A DNA stretch of 60,742 nt from Hymenobacter nitidus. Lineage in GTDB: Bacteria > Bacteroidota > Bacteroidia > Cytophagales > Hymenobacteraceae. The stretch's first letter is position 1. Each line of letters begins with the position of its first letter. Location of the stretch: NCBI RefSeq assembly GCF_020447315.1, contig NZ_JAJADQ010000017.1, positions 1-60,742 on the forward strand, read 5' to 3'. The translations under genes were made by a program, and so were the position numbers. The notes below the pieces were generated by a model. It was not told where the DNA came from. It did not search any database and saw only the letters and a program-made list of their open reading frames with translations. Positions 40,789 to 50,564 of the stretch are shown one piece after another.

Positions 40789-41798
40789 GACATTGCTTCG
40801 AAGCTGACCAGCACTAATGCTTTATCATCATAGGTTTTGTTTGGGGTACGGCTGAGCCCATCATGAAACTGACCGTAAGTGCGCTGCCCCAGCATGCGCT
40901 GCAGATACTGTTCCGTACCAGGACCAATACCGTCAGAGAAGGCAATAACACGACGTACCCCACTCGCGTGACCACGATGTAGCTGCTCGCTACGATCAGG
41001 AGCATAGAGCTCTAAGGTCATTGGCTCCCCGCGGACTAGCCGAGCATAAACGCGTCCTAAGCCGATACTAGCTGGCTTTTGATCGATGGGAGTTGATACT
41101 ACCTGCTTTGTATCGTCAAAGCAGATAGCCTTGGAGTCGCCGATACGAAACAAGTCAAGCTCACCAGTCTTTGATAGGATTCCCAGCAGCATCGTAGTTG
41201 AGACGTCCCAATGAGGCGTCTGCTGCTCTTTCTCTACAAAGCTTTTGAAAACAGCTTGATGCTCTTCAAGATGGTTCCGAAGCTGTTGGATTGCAGCATC
41301 AAACGCAGCCTTAGCTAGCTGATGAGTGTCTTCATACCTATGCGCCAGCTGGTGTAAGGCCGCGCTTATGGCTAGGCAGAATAAACGAGACGATAAGAGG
41401 TCACGGCCTTGGGAGCTCGAGATTACAACCGTGTCGCTCGTACCGTCTAACACCCAGAAGACAATGCGCTCGGAGGTAAGTACCGTACCTGTTACATCCT
41501 CTCCAAGCTCCGTATCGCGCGTGCTCTTGCGGGGGCCTGCACTAAGTAAGAGCTCGGCTTTGGGAAGAAGAGTTAAAGCATGAGGCTCTTCAGAGGGTAC
41601 ATAATGGGCGTTAGTAGGTGCATGCTGTTCTCTTAGATCGCGGCGAGTCGCCTCATCCGATTGTCTAGTCTTTACACGCAGCCTCCTTTGTTTATTTAAC
41701 ACAGCAGTGTAAGCTATTAAAGCAGTGGCGGCGCCAGAGAAGAAAGTGAGCCCAACTTTAGCCATGGAGTATAGTGAGGAAAGCGTAAAAAGAGTCAT
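40785..41798 (-). CDS. PP2C-family protein phosphatase of the TerY-P-like triad
   Basis: 337 aa. A probable N-terminal membrane helix (about 14-32, VGLTFFSGAATALIAYTAV) precedes a PP2C fold: VFWVLDGTSD (metal Asp118; the usual DGHG is replaced by DGTS), STTMLLGILSKTGELDLFRIGDSKAI, RRVIAFSDGIGPG, and TYDDKALVLVS with the late Asp pair. It starts inside the stop of the vWA gene (TAATG) and ends inside the start of the kinase gene (ATGA). The triad is a known organisation in Ter-type conflict and stress systems. It should reverse phosphorylation by the kinase. Confidence 0.85.
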   Translation of the reverse strand: MTLFTLSSLYSMAKVGLTFFSGAATALIAYTAVLNKQRRLRVKTRQSDEATRRDLREQHAPTNAHYVPSEEPHALTLLPKAELLLSAGPRKSTRDTELGEDVTGTVLTSERIVFWVLDGTSDTVVISSSQGRDLLSSRLFCLAISAALHQLAHRYEDTHQLAKAAFDAAIQQLRNHLEEHQAVFKSFVEKEQQTPHWDVSTTMLLGILSKTGELDLFRIGDSKAICFDDTKQVVSTPIDQKPASIGLGRVYARLVRGEPMTLELYAPDRSEQLHRGHASGVRRVIAFSDGIGPGTEQYLQRMLGQRTYGQFHDGLSRTPNKTYDDKALVLVSFEAMS

Positions 41799-42661
41799 TA
41801 CTCCTTGGGTATACAGAGTGGGCAGAAGCCTGATGCTCCAGAGGCCATCCGGAAGAGCTTGCGCAGGTTTGCGACCTTAGAAGGCTGATCAAGCAGGAAA
41901 AACTGCTCAAAGTCATGGTTTGGGCACTTGCCGAGTATACTGCGTAACTCATTACAGCCTGCCTCAGAGCTATCGCCGAAGAAAGCACCCATTAGAATAT
42001 CCGTCTCCCACTCTTTGAACGGACTAGTCAACGCGTCATTCCTCCCATCAAGAAACTGTACGCCATCTGTGTAGAGCAATACCCTCACGTTTGGTACCAC
42101 ACGGCTCTGACCTGCTTTGGTCAGCACGACATGCTCTAAGGGTGTATAGCCTTGAAGGTTGGGAATAGTCCGTGCAGTGAACGACTTTGCGAAGGAGTTA
42201 GCGGCCTGCAGGGCACCATTAATATCAGTTAATCCGCCCATCTGCGAGAGCTCATCGTAAAGGTATCCAGCAAAGCTCTTCACTTCGAAGCTATGCTCCT
42301 CAAGCAATTCCTTCACGCTCTTGAAGAAGATCTGCTTGATGGTGTTGTCAAACAGCATAGCGCAGATGTATGCATCGTCTGCCTTGCCCATCTGCTGCAG
42401 ATCGAAGATACCTTGAGCAGCGCTGTTAGCCACAAGCCGTAGCTTACTGAGAGGGCTGCCCGGAAATGCAGGCTGCTCCATGGAGCCGGAAGCATCCATC
42501 AGCAGTATGCATAGACCTATCTCACGGTCACCTCCATCCTCTTCCAGCTTGGTATCGACTGCATCGTCAATCAGCAGGCCATCGTAGCCACAATCGGTAC
42601 AGAAATAATCAGCCGTAGGCTGGGCGTAGCTACGGGCACAGTTGGCGCACTTGTAGGCCAT
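41798..42661 (-). CDS. TerY-like vWA protein with zinc ribbon
   Basis: 287 aa. An N-terminal zinc ribbon (Cys5-Cys8, Cys21-Cys24) and a C-terminal CPLC (280-283) surround a von Willebrand A domain with an intact MIDAS: DASGSME (56-62), the Thr of LTDINGAL, and LLYTDGVQF. This matches TerY-type proteins. It would bind metal-dependent protein partners and be switched by phosphorylation. First gene of the three-gene overlapping operon; 70 bp separate it from the DUF262 gene upstream. Confidence 0.85.
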   Translation of the reverse strand: MAYKCANCARSYAQPTADYFCTDCGYDGLLIDDAVDTKLEEDGGDREIGLCILLMDASGSMEQPAFPGSPLSKLRLVANSAAQGIFDLQQMGKADDAYICAMLFDNTIKQIFFKSVKELLEEHSFEVKSFAGYLYDELSQMGGLTDINGALQAANSFAKSFTARTIPNLQGYTPLEHVVLTKAGQSRVVPNVRVLLYTDGVQFLDGRNDALTSPFKEWETDILMGAFFGDSSEAGCNELRSILGKCPNHDFEQFFLLDQPSKVANLRKLFRMASGASGFCPLCIPKE

Positions 42662-42731
42662 GAGAAGTAATTAGGGAAAATGCCGGAATGTATGTGAATG
42701 CCTTTAGAACTGAAACGAGTAGTTCAGTGTG

Positions 42732-44423
42732 CTAGCTAGGGCAATAGTAGCTTACCAAGCTATTGATAGCATAAGTCTGATTGTCCGTGATATCCTTTGG
42801 AAGCCAAGTATGCTTATTATGCAAGACGCTCTCCATATGGGGTGACACGCTCAAGAAGCCTTTGAAATACTTGCCTGCCTTGTTGACGAAATCCTGACGG
42901 CCAAGTGAAGCATTCTTGCCCCGGCCTAACAGCACCAGGTTGCCGAGGGTATGCACTAGCTTCTCGCGCTGATCGGGCGTGAAGTCCTTTGTCCACTGGC
43001 TACCGTCTTCAGGGTTTTGCGGCAGAATGTGCTCAACAGTAATGGCACGGCTGACATCGAGAGACGTTAATGCATGGTCGAGCTTGAGGTAGCTGAGCTT
43101 GAGCAGCGCGTACTTGGTAAATCGCCGACCGTACATCTTGCCCTTTAACACCCACTCCAAATCGCCTTTGTTGACTTCAAATAAAGATTGGTCCTGGGTG
43201 ACAACAGTGGCCGAGGCGGCTTTCTCAATGGCTTTAAGGATGGTGTTCATATTCTCGATACGGCTCGTGGGAGCAAGACCCGTCATAAGGTCGGCAGACA
43301 CCTTATTATCAAGCAGGATGAGGAAAGTGAGCAGGCCTTCCATATTGAACTTGTGATAGTAGGCCAATAGCGGTGGAACCCAGTCGGTACCAGGCAGCCC
43401 TTCGCGCATGAGGGCAATTAGGTTATCGATTTGCCGACGCTCGGCGCTGCCCCCATGCTTATTAATGAGTAGAAACTGGTAATGGCTGAAATACTTAGCA
43501 AGCAAGTCTAGAAAGGGCTGGCCTTCCTCTATCAGCCCAGGCGCGAATACCTTGGTCTTGTACTCAGTTATCAGGTTTTGTCGGGCCTTATCTTTCACCA
43601 GAATGGTGCGGACATAGGCGAGGAAGCGGTCGACATCGTCGCCGAGCTCGCTCTCCATCTCCTCCCAATCCTTGGCATAGATTGATTTCTTGTCCTCCTT
43701 CACCTTGCCCAGGTTTTGGGCCTTGAGGATGTCGCTATTGCGAAGGGGCATACCACGGTCGTTGAGGATAGTGAACAGACGGAAGGCATCACTCATGTCT
43801 TCAGTGGCGACGTAGATGAGCAGCACCTGATTGAGTAGGAAGGCAGTTAGCGCATCCAGCTTGAGGTCGGGGTTCTCGCCGAAGTAGGCCTGTATTTGGA
43901 GCACAGACATCGCCATGTTACGGGCGGACTTGTCCTCCTTTTCCACGTCCCACTTCTGCTTAAGCTGCTGGTCGACGGTTCCGCCAGGCTTCTCGATATG
44001 ATCTTTGAAGAACTGCTGCACGCGGCTGCCGCGGTCGGAGTCGAGGCGGAAGCGACCAGGGGTGTTTAGAATCTTGTTGCCTTCCTGGCAGATGCAGCCC
44101 TGGCAGGCGGCAATGATTTGATGCTCAGTGGAATTGTCGCGAATCACGGCCAACAGCAGCAGTAGCGTAGTGAGACGCTGTTGACCGTCGAGCACCTCGT
44201 ACTCCTCGTAGTCAAGCTTTTTCTCCGTCTGCTTGCGAAGAACGATGGAGCCCAGGAAATACTCGTCGGCGGGGTTCTCGTTTAGGGCGAAAGACAAGTC
44301 ATCGAGAAGCTCGTAGACTTGGTCTTTGCCCCACACATAGGCCCGCTGGTAGCTGGGGATGCGGAACCACATCTGGAGGAGATTCTTGACGAATATCTTG
44401 TCGCTGTAGATTTTGGTGGCCAT
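42732..44423 (-). CDS. DUF262 / DUF1524 restriction protein (GmrSD-like)
   Basis: 563 aa from the ATG at 44423. The N-terminal DUF262 has SYQRAYVWGKDQVYELLDDL (24-43), FLGSIVLRK and the nucleotide-using motif VLDGQQRLTTLLLLLAV (78-94). The C-terminal DUF1524 HNH-type nuclease has SRAITVEHILPQNPEDGSQW, LVHTLGNLVLLGRGKNASLG. This is the single-chain form of GmrSD, type IV restriction that cuts glucosylated or other modified phage DNA with nucleotide-dependent control. It fits a plasmid carrying C5-methylation modules. Target specificity is unknown. Confidence 0.9.
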   Translation of the reverse strand: MATKIYSDKIFVKNLLQMWFRIPSYQRAYVWGKDQVYELLDDLSFALNENPADEYFLGSIVLRKQTEKKLDYEEYEVLDGQQRLTTLLLLLAVIRDNSTEHQIIAACQGCICQEGNKILNTPGRFRLDSDRGSRVQQFFKDHIEKPGGTVDQQLKQKWDVEKEDKSARNMAMSVLQIQAYFGENPDLKLDALTAFLLNQVLLIYVATEDMSDAFRLFTILNDRGMPLRNSDILKAQNLGKVKEDKKSIYAKDWEEMESELGDDVDRFLAYVRTILVKDKARQNLITEYKTKVFAPGLIEEGQPFLDLLAKYFSHYQFLLINKHGGSAERRQIDNLIALMREGLPGTDWVPPLLAYYHKFNMEGLLTFLILLDNKVSADLMTGLAPTSRIENMNTILKAIEKAASATVVTQDQSLFEVNKGDLEWVLKGKMYGRRFTKYALLKLSYLKLDHALTSLDVSRAITVEHILPQNPEDGSQWTKDFTPDQREKLVHTLGNLVLLGRGKNASLGRQDFVNKAGKYFKGFLSVSPHMESVLHNKHTWLPKDITDNQTYAINSLVSYYCPS

Positions 44424-44451
44424 GAAAAATTTCGTGAAAATTATCGTGAGA

Positions 44452-45285
44452 CTATTTTTTGTCTTCAATCAACAGCTCATCCAGAATTATGAGCTTAGCA
44501 ATTAAAGCGTTAATGGCTTTATTCTCCTTTCTAAAAAGCAAAGCAACGCCTAATGAATTTTCTATTAACCGTTCAACAAGAGTATATGACATACTGTAAA
44601 GCATTGCCTTGACACTACTAGGCAATTTGCTATTTACTATTAGATAGGTGAATATTTCCAATAATAATGAAAGCCGAGTGAAGCGTACCTCATTTAATTT
44701 AAAAAAATCGCTGACAATTTTCTTTAATGCCCCCTCACGCCCTTTAATTGAGACAGCATCATACTCATAAATTCCTGCACGTCGAAATAAAAACCTCTCG
44801 TCAAGGCTCCCATTAGCCAAATTGGTTCTAAATCCAATTGCCAAACTATTTGTGATATTTACATGGGCGGTTGATGCGCTTTGGCTCAATGCCTTATCAT
44901 CTGACAGCTTTTCAACCTCTGCCTTTAAGTCGTCCAATAATTTCAGAGCAGTACCAAGCACATTTTCATTATCACTTCTAACTTGGTCCATATCAAAATG
45001 TGTTTTCTGCTCAGCCATTGATTTAGCTTGCTCACGCAGTGAGAAATAAACCACTAATAAGCCGACAAAATTGAGTATTGGCCCTGCTACGCCACCAATT
45101 GTATCCCCTACTTGACCAGTATCATGGAAATTTACACCTGGCCACTCCCAGTAAAATTGGCTAATTAAAGCAGGTAATATTATAGACAGAAAGGCACCGA
45201 TACATATTGTCCATACGGCCCACTTTGTATTGGTATTAGGCTTAATCTTTGACCAAAATTCCAATTTTTTAGGTTGGGCTTCCAT
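44452..45285 (-). CDS. Membrane Abi-type protein (putative phage abortive infection)
   Basis: 277 aa from the ATG at 45285. The frame runs upstream to 45387 but there it crosses a mod-gene fossil in another frame, so the later ATG is chosen. Two membrane helices (AVWTICIGAFLSIILPALIS; GVAGPILNFVGLLVVYFSL) with a short outside loop, then a coiled coil (REQAKSMAEQKTHFDMDQVRSDNENVLGTALKLLDDLKAEVEKLSD) and a helical C-terminal domain. This is the pattern of the putative phage abortive infection family (putAbiC). AT-rich compared with its neighbours. Confidence 0.7.
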   Translation of the reverse strand: MEAQPKKLEFWSKIKPNTNTKWAVWTICIGAFLSIILPALISQFYWEWPGVNFHDTGQVGDTIGGVAGPILNFVGLLVVYFSLREQAKSMAEQKTHFDMDQVRSDNENVLGTALKLLDDLKAEVEKLSDDKALSQSASTAHVNITNSLAIGFRTNLANGSLDERFLFRRAGIYEYDAVSIKGREGALKKIVSDFFKLNEVRFTRLSLLLEIFTYLIVNSKLPSSVKAMLYSMSYTLVERLIENSLGVALLFRKENKAINALIAKLIILDELLIEDKK

Positions 45286-45302
45286 ATTAGACTTTAAAAA
45301 AT

Positions 45303-45377
45303 CGGGTGAGCTCTTTGCCGAAATGGCTGATGATGCGGACGGCAATCTACTGGCCGGCTCTGGTGAATTTGATTGGG
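45303..45377 (-). pseudogene. Fossil of the 3' end of a type III mod gene
   Basis: Read on the minus strand it encodes PIKFTRAGQ, an amber (45347-45349), then IAVRIISHFGKELTR, which aligns with PINLTRPGQQIAVRVISQFGEESTR at the end of the mod gene at 50565. The DNA matches at about 80 percent over 75 bases (compare 50581-50655). It begins 16 bp after the stop of the 1261-aa gene. The two copies are direct repeats on both sides of a two-gene cassette. Confidence 0.75.
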
Positions 45378-45393
45378 CGAAATCCACATCTTT

Positions 45394-48300
45394 TTATCCG
45401 TCAAAGTCTTGACGCAGTTCTGCGTCTTTATCTTCCTCTTGGGCTCTTTTGCTGAAATAACCTGCAATCTCCTTTAATACAGTCGCAGTGCGGGGCCAGC
45501 GTATCTTAAGTGCTTCTGCGTATCCTGAATATAGCCCAACAAGCTCACGCTCTTGCTCACCGCCTTCAAACGCGCCCCGGGAAGTGGTGCCACGGCTGTT
45601 GTGAATTCCAATTTGAAAGCCCGTTTCAATTTCCTCGGATTGCTTGGCTTCAAGTAAATCTCTAACTGACTCATGAGGCCAATTTCCATCTTTACCAACA
45701 GGTGAGCCGCTTATTAGCTGACCAAGCTGCTGCTCAGCAATAACCTTATGTCCACTTTCGCTAGTGAGTGCCAGTACTTGCTCTACCCAATCGAAGAAAA
45801 AAGCTGCATCAATCTCACCATTAGCCTGCAAGCCAGGCAACGTCCTCCAATGCTCTAACAAGCGCCAGCCACCGATTGCCAGATTAGCATCTCCTGAATC
45901 GACTACTTTACTTCCAACTCCTTCAGGACGGAATGCTATTGCAATCAACTGGGAATAGAGGATGGGATTTTTTGATAATTCATCAAACAGAACTTTCGGC
46001 TTCTTATCATATGCGAAGGAATAAGATTGAGCCATTAGAAGAAATTCCAGTCGAGCTACCCGTACTCTATCTATATCAGGCATCTCGCCTAACTCCTCAA
46101 GCAAATTCTCGATATAATATTTCCGCATTGTTGAGCCATTGTCCGATGAATCAGAGTGTATGGCCCGCTCCAATACATCAAGGAGCAAATCGGTGGGCAG
46201 ACTCTTCCTGTTGCGCTCATTTTGGCCCAATAGCTCCACAGCTTTAGCAGAAAGATTGAACTGCATAAACAGATTAACTGCTTGCTCAACATCTTTTTCC
46301 TCTATGCTGTATGGAGAAACTAGCTTCCAATACTCTTCTTCTACTCCATCGCCTAATAGATGTGCTTTGGCCCAGATATTCGGAGTTGATGGAAGCCAGT
46401 ACAGCCACGTGGCAAGCTGGATGGGAGCCCAATCTTCTTTGAAGCTATCTACCGCATTAAGTGCCCACTCAGAGCCTTCCTTACGAATCCAAGCGCCAAT
46501 AATCCCCTGTCCAAAATGGTCTTCAGAATGAGAGTTTGAACCAACATATTTTTTGACTAGCAGCTTTGATTGAGTATCCTCTATGCCTTCGAGAAAGAGC
46601 AGCTTCCCAAGCAATTGCGGCGCCCGTACGCTTTGGATAAGCGTTTCAACAATAGCTGTCCCACCCTGCTTGTATATCAAATGCATGGCGGCAGACTGAG
46701 CTTGAAATATTGTTTTCTCATATTCCTTAGTCTCTTGCTCTTTGCCTTCTGGCAACGCGGGCCAGGTATCAAAAAGCCAAGCATAGCGCTCAATGATGCC
46801 TTGAGGTTCGAATAGGGGCATAACGTCCGCTAAATCGTCAACTGCAGCGGGGCTCATCGCCCATTCCGTATCAGCAAAAGACCGGTGCCGTGCCACCAGC
46901 TGGCGCAGCGCGTGCCAAACTGCTGCTTTGTCAGAATCTTCACTTAATACCAAGGTCTTGAGGCGCTGAATTGCCGCCCTAAGCTGATTACCGGATAGGC
47001 TTGGCAGCTTTTCAATTAAGTCAACCCACCTACCTACATCAGTGCCGGCATCAGTAAGCAGTCGCTCGTTAATCTGTTCGGCTGCTTCGTACAACGCCAT
47101 TCTAGACTGACGCTGCGAAGCAGGCACCCAATCTCGCCATTTTGGCTTCGCAGTGCCTGTGCTAACTCCACGACCTTCCAGGATAAGGCTTTTCAATAAA
47201 GACCAGGAAACATCCGGCTCCCGTGTGCGGAGCAAGTCAATTACCTCTAGCCTCTGCTGTGCAGTGGCGGCAGTATGAGGCATCCACAATAAGAAAATCT
47301 CATACAGTGAGCCAAAAGGCTTATTCCCTCCCACTTTGACGAGACCAAGCCGAACAAGCATGGCCAACACTTGAGTTGCCCTTGAGAGATAGTCAGAATT
47401 CCAAGCCAGCACCTCTAGCGCCCACAGTAGCCCAGCATGATCTGATGAAGCATAGAAGAATGTCTCTTGCTCTTCGAATAATTGCTTTACACCAAGTCCT
47501 TCTCGCTGTATCCCAGACGAGACCGTATTAAGAAACTCATCTGGAGCTGCTTCTGCTATACTAGGGAGTAGATTGCCAATGGAAGGCCATACCCCTGGAA
47601 TAGAGTCTGCAATTGCAAACAACTGCCTTACACATTGTTTTGCAACCTCACCAGCAGTGACATCTGCTGAGGGAAGAATCTGCTCCTCATAGGCTCCAAG
47701 AAGGGCAAGTGTATTGGTTAGGCTGTCACGAAACAACCCTGAATTAGCTATATCAGCGGCTTTAGCACCTTCACTCGCTTCTGCGGACACTGTTAGAACA
47801 TAACGACCTAAAGGCTTGGACAGCGCATCAAGTACCGTGGCAGTGAAAGCATCAAGCTGCTCACGCGCTATGGATGCCATCACTAGGTTCCATATATCCT
47901 CTTTGTCCACTACATACCAAACCGTACCCACAAGCCTAACAGGCGGGTCGACTGAGTTTGACCATTGCACCAACTTAGACTTTAGCTCGTGGTAGGCTAA
48001 ATGAGCAACTCGGCTGAGTCCTTCTTTATCAGCTTCATTATTCTCGTCCCAAACCCCAATAAGCAGCGCAGCAATCAGCAGTTGCTGTGACTCTGTCTTT
48101 GCCCAGTCGGGAGTATGTAAATAAGGGTTGACAGCAATGGCCCGGCGGAATGCACTAAAGCTGCGTCGCGCAATTCGCGCAAGCTTGCGCGCGCTATCAT
48201 CACCAATACCTTCTGAAATCAATACACTCTCAGCAGCAAAACGAGACAATCTCGGCACTTCCCTTGCCCCAACAGCCCTTGACTTATCCGTTCTATCTAA

Positions 48301-49179
48301 CGGCAGGAAAACCTTATGCCCACGTCTGTATGCCCCTGCGACAGCGTCTTTATCATCAAATAGGGGAACCAGTGTTAGAGGCTGGCCGACATTGACAAGC
48401 TTATGCCATGAATCGACCTCATTTACAACGATACAGCGGCCGAGTTGGGCAAGCCGCTCATCAGAAGGGAGCACCTGGATTGCAGCTGCCAATACTGCGA
48501 CAGCCTCAGTTCTAGAATCGGCAAGTAGGGAGAATGAGTTTGAATCGCTGCTTAGCCAACCATGAATCTCTTTTACAAGTGATTCACGCCCGGCTGTGAC
48601 AAGCGAGGCCGTTGTAGCTGGCTCGGTCGAATGGCTCCAATCCAGCCAATAATTGTCAAGGTCAAAAACACCACTCGGTCGTTTACCAATTAATGAGGAA
48701 AACCATACTTGAACTGATGGCGCAACGCTCAGCCATGTCTCCAAATCCTTTGCATCATATAGGATGACATCCTTCCAGATGTTCTCATCCTTTTTAGCCT
48801 TTACCCATGCCCTTTTATCAGGTGCACCCCAATTTCTGGGTGTAACCAATACGATTGTAGTTTCTGACTGATTCAGCCCCCTACTGTCGCCTGAGCGCTC
48901 GGCATAATCAGACTCAGCCTTGTCTTTCTTCTTGCTAGTAGTGCCTAGCTCCCATCCAGACTGGCCTTTCGGAATAAAAGGACTACCGACTTCATCGACA
49001 ACGATTCCATCCCATCCACCTTCATATGTGGCATCGCCAGATGGAAAGTCGACTTTAGTTAAACTAGTAGAAGTCGCAAGAATTAATCGGCGTACCAATT
49101 CAGGGAAAATGCTCTTTGAGGCTATCGTACCCGCCCAGGAATCAATATCCAGCGCGGTGACATCTAAGAAAGAAGCCAT
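45394..49179 (-). CDS. Large nuclease-like N-terminus plus helical-repeat defence protein
   Basis: 1261 aa. Residues 45-100 look like a PD-(D/E)XK nuclease core: FPSGDATYEGGWDGIVVDE with Asp57, then SGWELGTTSKKKDKAESDYAERS with Glu77 and nearby Lys residues. This pattern (a strand with WExGT then K) is known from nuclease-linked STAND-type defence proteins. Residues about 190-420 occupy the place of a STAND ATPase (LLADSRTEAVAVLAAAIQVL), but no Walker A is visible. The remaining 800 residues are helical repeats with many Leu/Trp/Glu segments (TWPALPEGKEQETKEYEKTI and others), as in sensor arms. It is followed by the mod fossil and preceded by the CBS-HEPN gene. Defence role inferred from architecture. 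Confidence 0.65.
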   Translation of the reverse strand: MASFLDVTALDIDSWAGTIASKSIFPELVRRLILATSTSLTKVDFPSGDATYEGGWDGIVVDEVGSPFIPKGQSGWELGTTSKKKDKAESDYAERSGDSRGLNQSETTIVLVTPRNWGAPDKRAWVKAKKDENIWKDVILYDAKDLETWLSVAPSVQVWFSSLIGKRPSGVFDLDNYWLDWSHSTEPATTASLVTAGRESLVKEIHGWLSSDSNSFSLLADSRTEAVAVLAAAIQVLPSDERLAQLGRCIVVNEVDSWHKLVNVGQPLTLVPLFDDKDAVAGAYRRGHKVFLPLDRTDKSRAVGAREVPRLSRFAAESVLISEGIGDDSARKLARIARRSFSAFRRAIAVNPYLHTPDWAKTESQQLLIAALLIGVWDENNEADKEGLSRVAHLAYHELKSKLVQWSNSVDPPVRLVGTVWYVVDKEDIWNLVMASIAREQLDAFTATVLDALSKPLGRYVLTVSAEASEGAKAADIANSGLFRDSLTNTLALLGAYEEQILPSADVTAGEVAKQCVRQLFAIADSIPGVWPSIGNLLPSIAEAAPDEFLNTVSSGIQREGLGVKQLFEEQETFFYASSDHAGLLWALEVLAWNSDYLSRATQVLAMLVRLGLVKVGGNKPFGSLYEIFLLWMPHTAATAQQRLEVIDLLRTREPDVSWSLLKSLILEGRGVSTGTAKPKWRDWVPASQRQSRMALYEAAEQINERLLTDAGTDVGRWVDLIEKLPSLSGNQLRAAIQRLKTLVLSEDSDKAAVWHALRQLVARHRSFADTEWAMSPAAVDDLADVMPLFEPQGIIERYAWLFDTWPALPEGKEQETKEYEKTIFQAQSAAMHLIYKQGGTAIVETLIQSVRAPQLLGKLLFLEGIEDTQSKLLVKKYVGSNSHSEDHFGQGIIGAWIRKEGSEWALNAVDSFKEDWAPIQLATWLYWLPSTPNIWAKAHLLGDGVEEEYWKLVSPYSIEEKDVEQAVNLFMQFNLSAKAVELLGQNERNRKSLPTDLLLDVLERAIHSDSSDNGSTMRKYYIENLLEELGEMPDIDRVRVARLEFLLMAQSYSFAYDKKPKVLFDELSKNPILYSQLIAIAFRPEGVGSKVVDSGDANLAIGGWRLLEHWRTLPGLQANGEIDAAFFFDWVEQVLALTSESGHKVIAEQQLGQLISGSPVGKDGNWPHESVRDLLEAKQSEEIETGFQIGIHNSRGTTSRGAFEGGEQERELVGLYSGYAEALKIRWPRTATVLKEIAGYFSKRAQEEDKDAELRQDFDG

Positions 49180-49188
49180 AGTTTCGTT

Positions 49189-50514
49189 TTATTGAGCGTT
49201 TGTCTGAAAATAGGACGCCACTGCATCAGAAAATTCGCCTATTTCCTCAACGACAGCTATTAGCCTTTCTTCGGTGCAGCCAAACTTGTCACACCAAAAA
49301 GTCACAGATTTGCGATTCTGCAGGTCGATTATCCTTGGCACTATTGTCGGCTTAAAGGTCACACTTCCGCCCTCAATGTCTATGGGGCCAACTACCCAAC
49401 CATTTGGCAACCATTCTAAGACTTGGCTTTTCTCATCACTCCACCAACCAATATGCTCTCGGGCAGCTTGGGGTAATGACTTGGCTACGACTATTTCTAG
49501 ATTATGAAAACTGAGAGTGACACTTGAATCTACATCGGACTGCTCCTGGGCCAGAAGTTGAGCCAACGAAGAGTACCCGCTAATAGGACTTCCATTCACT
49601 GCCTTTTCAGTGTTCTCAGTTGGCTTACTAGTTGGAATTACTTTTTTTGGCTTTATCTCAGGACGATGATTTTTAAACCAATCAGCCCAAAACTCCAAGT
49701 GCTCCCTATCTTCCTGAGTGGTGTCATCTCTAAAATGCATAAGTGCATTTCGAATCTCTCTTACTCTATCCATCATAGCCTTCCAAGCATCTGGGTCGAT
49801 TTTATAATACACGTTTAGCTTCGACCACACTTTTTGGGCTAACTGTATACTTTCTGCTAAGGTTAATTGGTCCAATCTTGCTCCCTTCCGAATCGGAAAG
49901 CTTGCGTCTAATATTGTATTCTTATCCTCCTCTGTGACTGCTAATAACTTATGCGCCTCGCAGAACTCGTCTATTATCTTTTTTACTTTTTCTCTGGCTT
50001 CAGTAGCTGGTGTCTTAAGGTTGTCAATAGACATTCTCAATGATATGCTCTCAGTCTCAAGAGAGTCTAGGACTATAGCTATGTGCTGCCTATGAGCCGT
50101 CTCTATGTCCTTTATCAAAAGCATATCCAATGCTTGCTGCTGGAAGTATTTGATTGCGTCATGAAACGTAATAACCCCACAAACAACTCCTGAGGCATCA
50201 TTGATAATAACACCTGGGGTAGATAATAGGTGTTTCAATAATTCGAATAACTCTGTGTCAAAAGGGAATGATGGCTGCCTCCGAATTGCATCTCTAACAA
50301 CTAAGTCAACTGGGTTTACTTTGCCGAGCCTCATGATTACTCGAGCAATTGAATCGCCGGTAATTAAGCCTACTGACTTCCCTTGCTCATTCAGGACAGG
50401 AAGCTGACTATAGTCGTGCTGGACCATAAGAGTGAGGACCTTACTAATTGGCGTAGCCTCATCGACAGAAATGACTTTCTGGCCGCTAACTAATTCGCCT
50501 GCGGTAATAGACAT
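49189..50514 (-). CDS. CBS-pair protein with HEPN-like RNase motif and DUF3606-like end
   Basis: 441 aa. Two CBS domains at about 10-65 (VISVDEATPISKVLTLMVQHDYSQLPVLNEQGKSVGLITGDSI) and 72-125 (RDAIRRQPSFPF, GVVCGVITFHDAI), a long helical section with EAREKVKKIIDEFCEAHKLLAV, and REIRNALMHFRDD (Arg255-x4-His260), the catalytic pattern of HEPN ribonucleases. The C-terminus has HIGWWSDEKSQVLEWLPNGWVVGPIDIEGGSVTFKP and SVTFWCDKFGCTEERLIAVVEEIG, which is DUF3606-like. CBS domains bind adenosyl nucleotides, so ligand-gated RNA cleavage is a plausible inference. It lies 10 bp before the 1261-aa gene. Confidence 0.75.
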   Translation of the reverse strand: MSITAGELVSGQKVISVDEATPISKVLTLMVQHDYSQLPVLNEQGKSVGLITGDSIARVIMRLGKVNPVDLVVRDAIRRQPSFPFDTELFELLKHLLSTPGVIINDASGVVCGVITFHDAIKYFQQQALDMLLIKDIETAHRQHIAIVLDSLETESISLRMSIDNLKTPATEAREKVKKIIDEFCEAHKLLAVTEEDKNTILDASFPIRKGARLDQLTLAESIQLAQKVWSKLNVYYKIDPDAWKAMMDRVREIRNALMHFRDDTTQEDREHLEFWADWFKNHRPEIKPKKVIPTSKPTENTEKAVNGSPISGYSSLAQLLAQEQSDVDSSVTLSFHNLEIVVAKSLPQAAREHIGWWSDEKSQVLEWLPNGWVVGPIDIEGGSVTFKPTIVPRIIDLQNRKSVTFWCDKFGCTEERLIAVVEEIGEFSDAVASYFQTNAQ

Positions 50515-50564
50515 ACTAAAAAGTAAGCTTTTTGAACTGGAGAGATAATACCTAATCTGTAACC

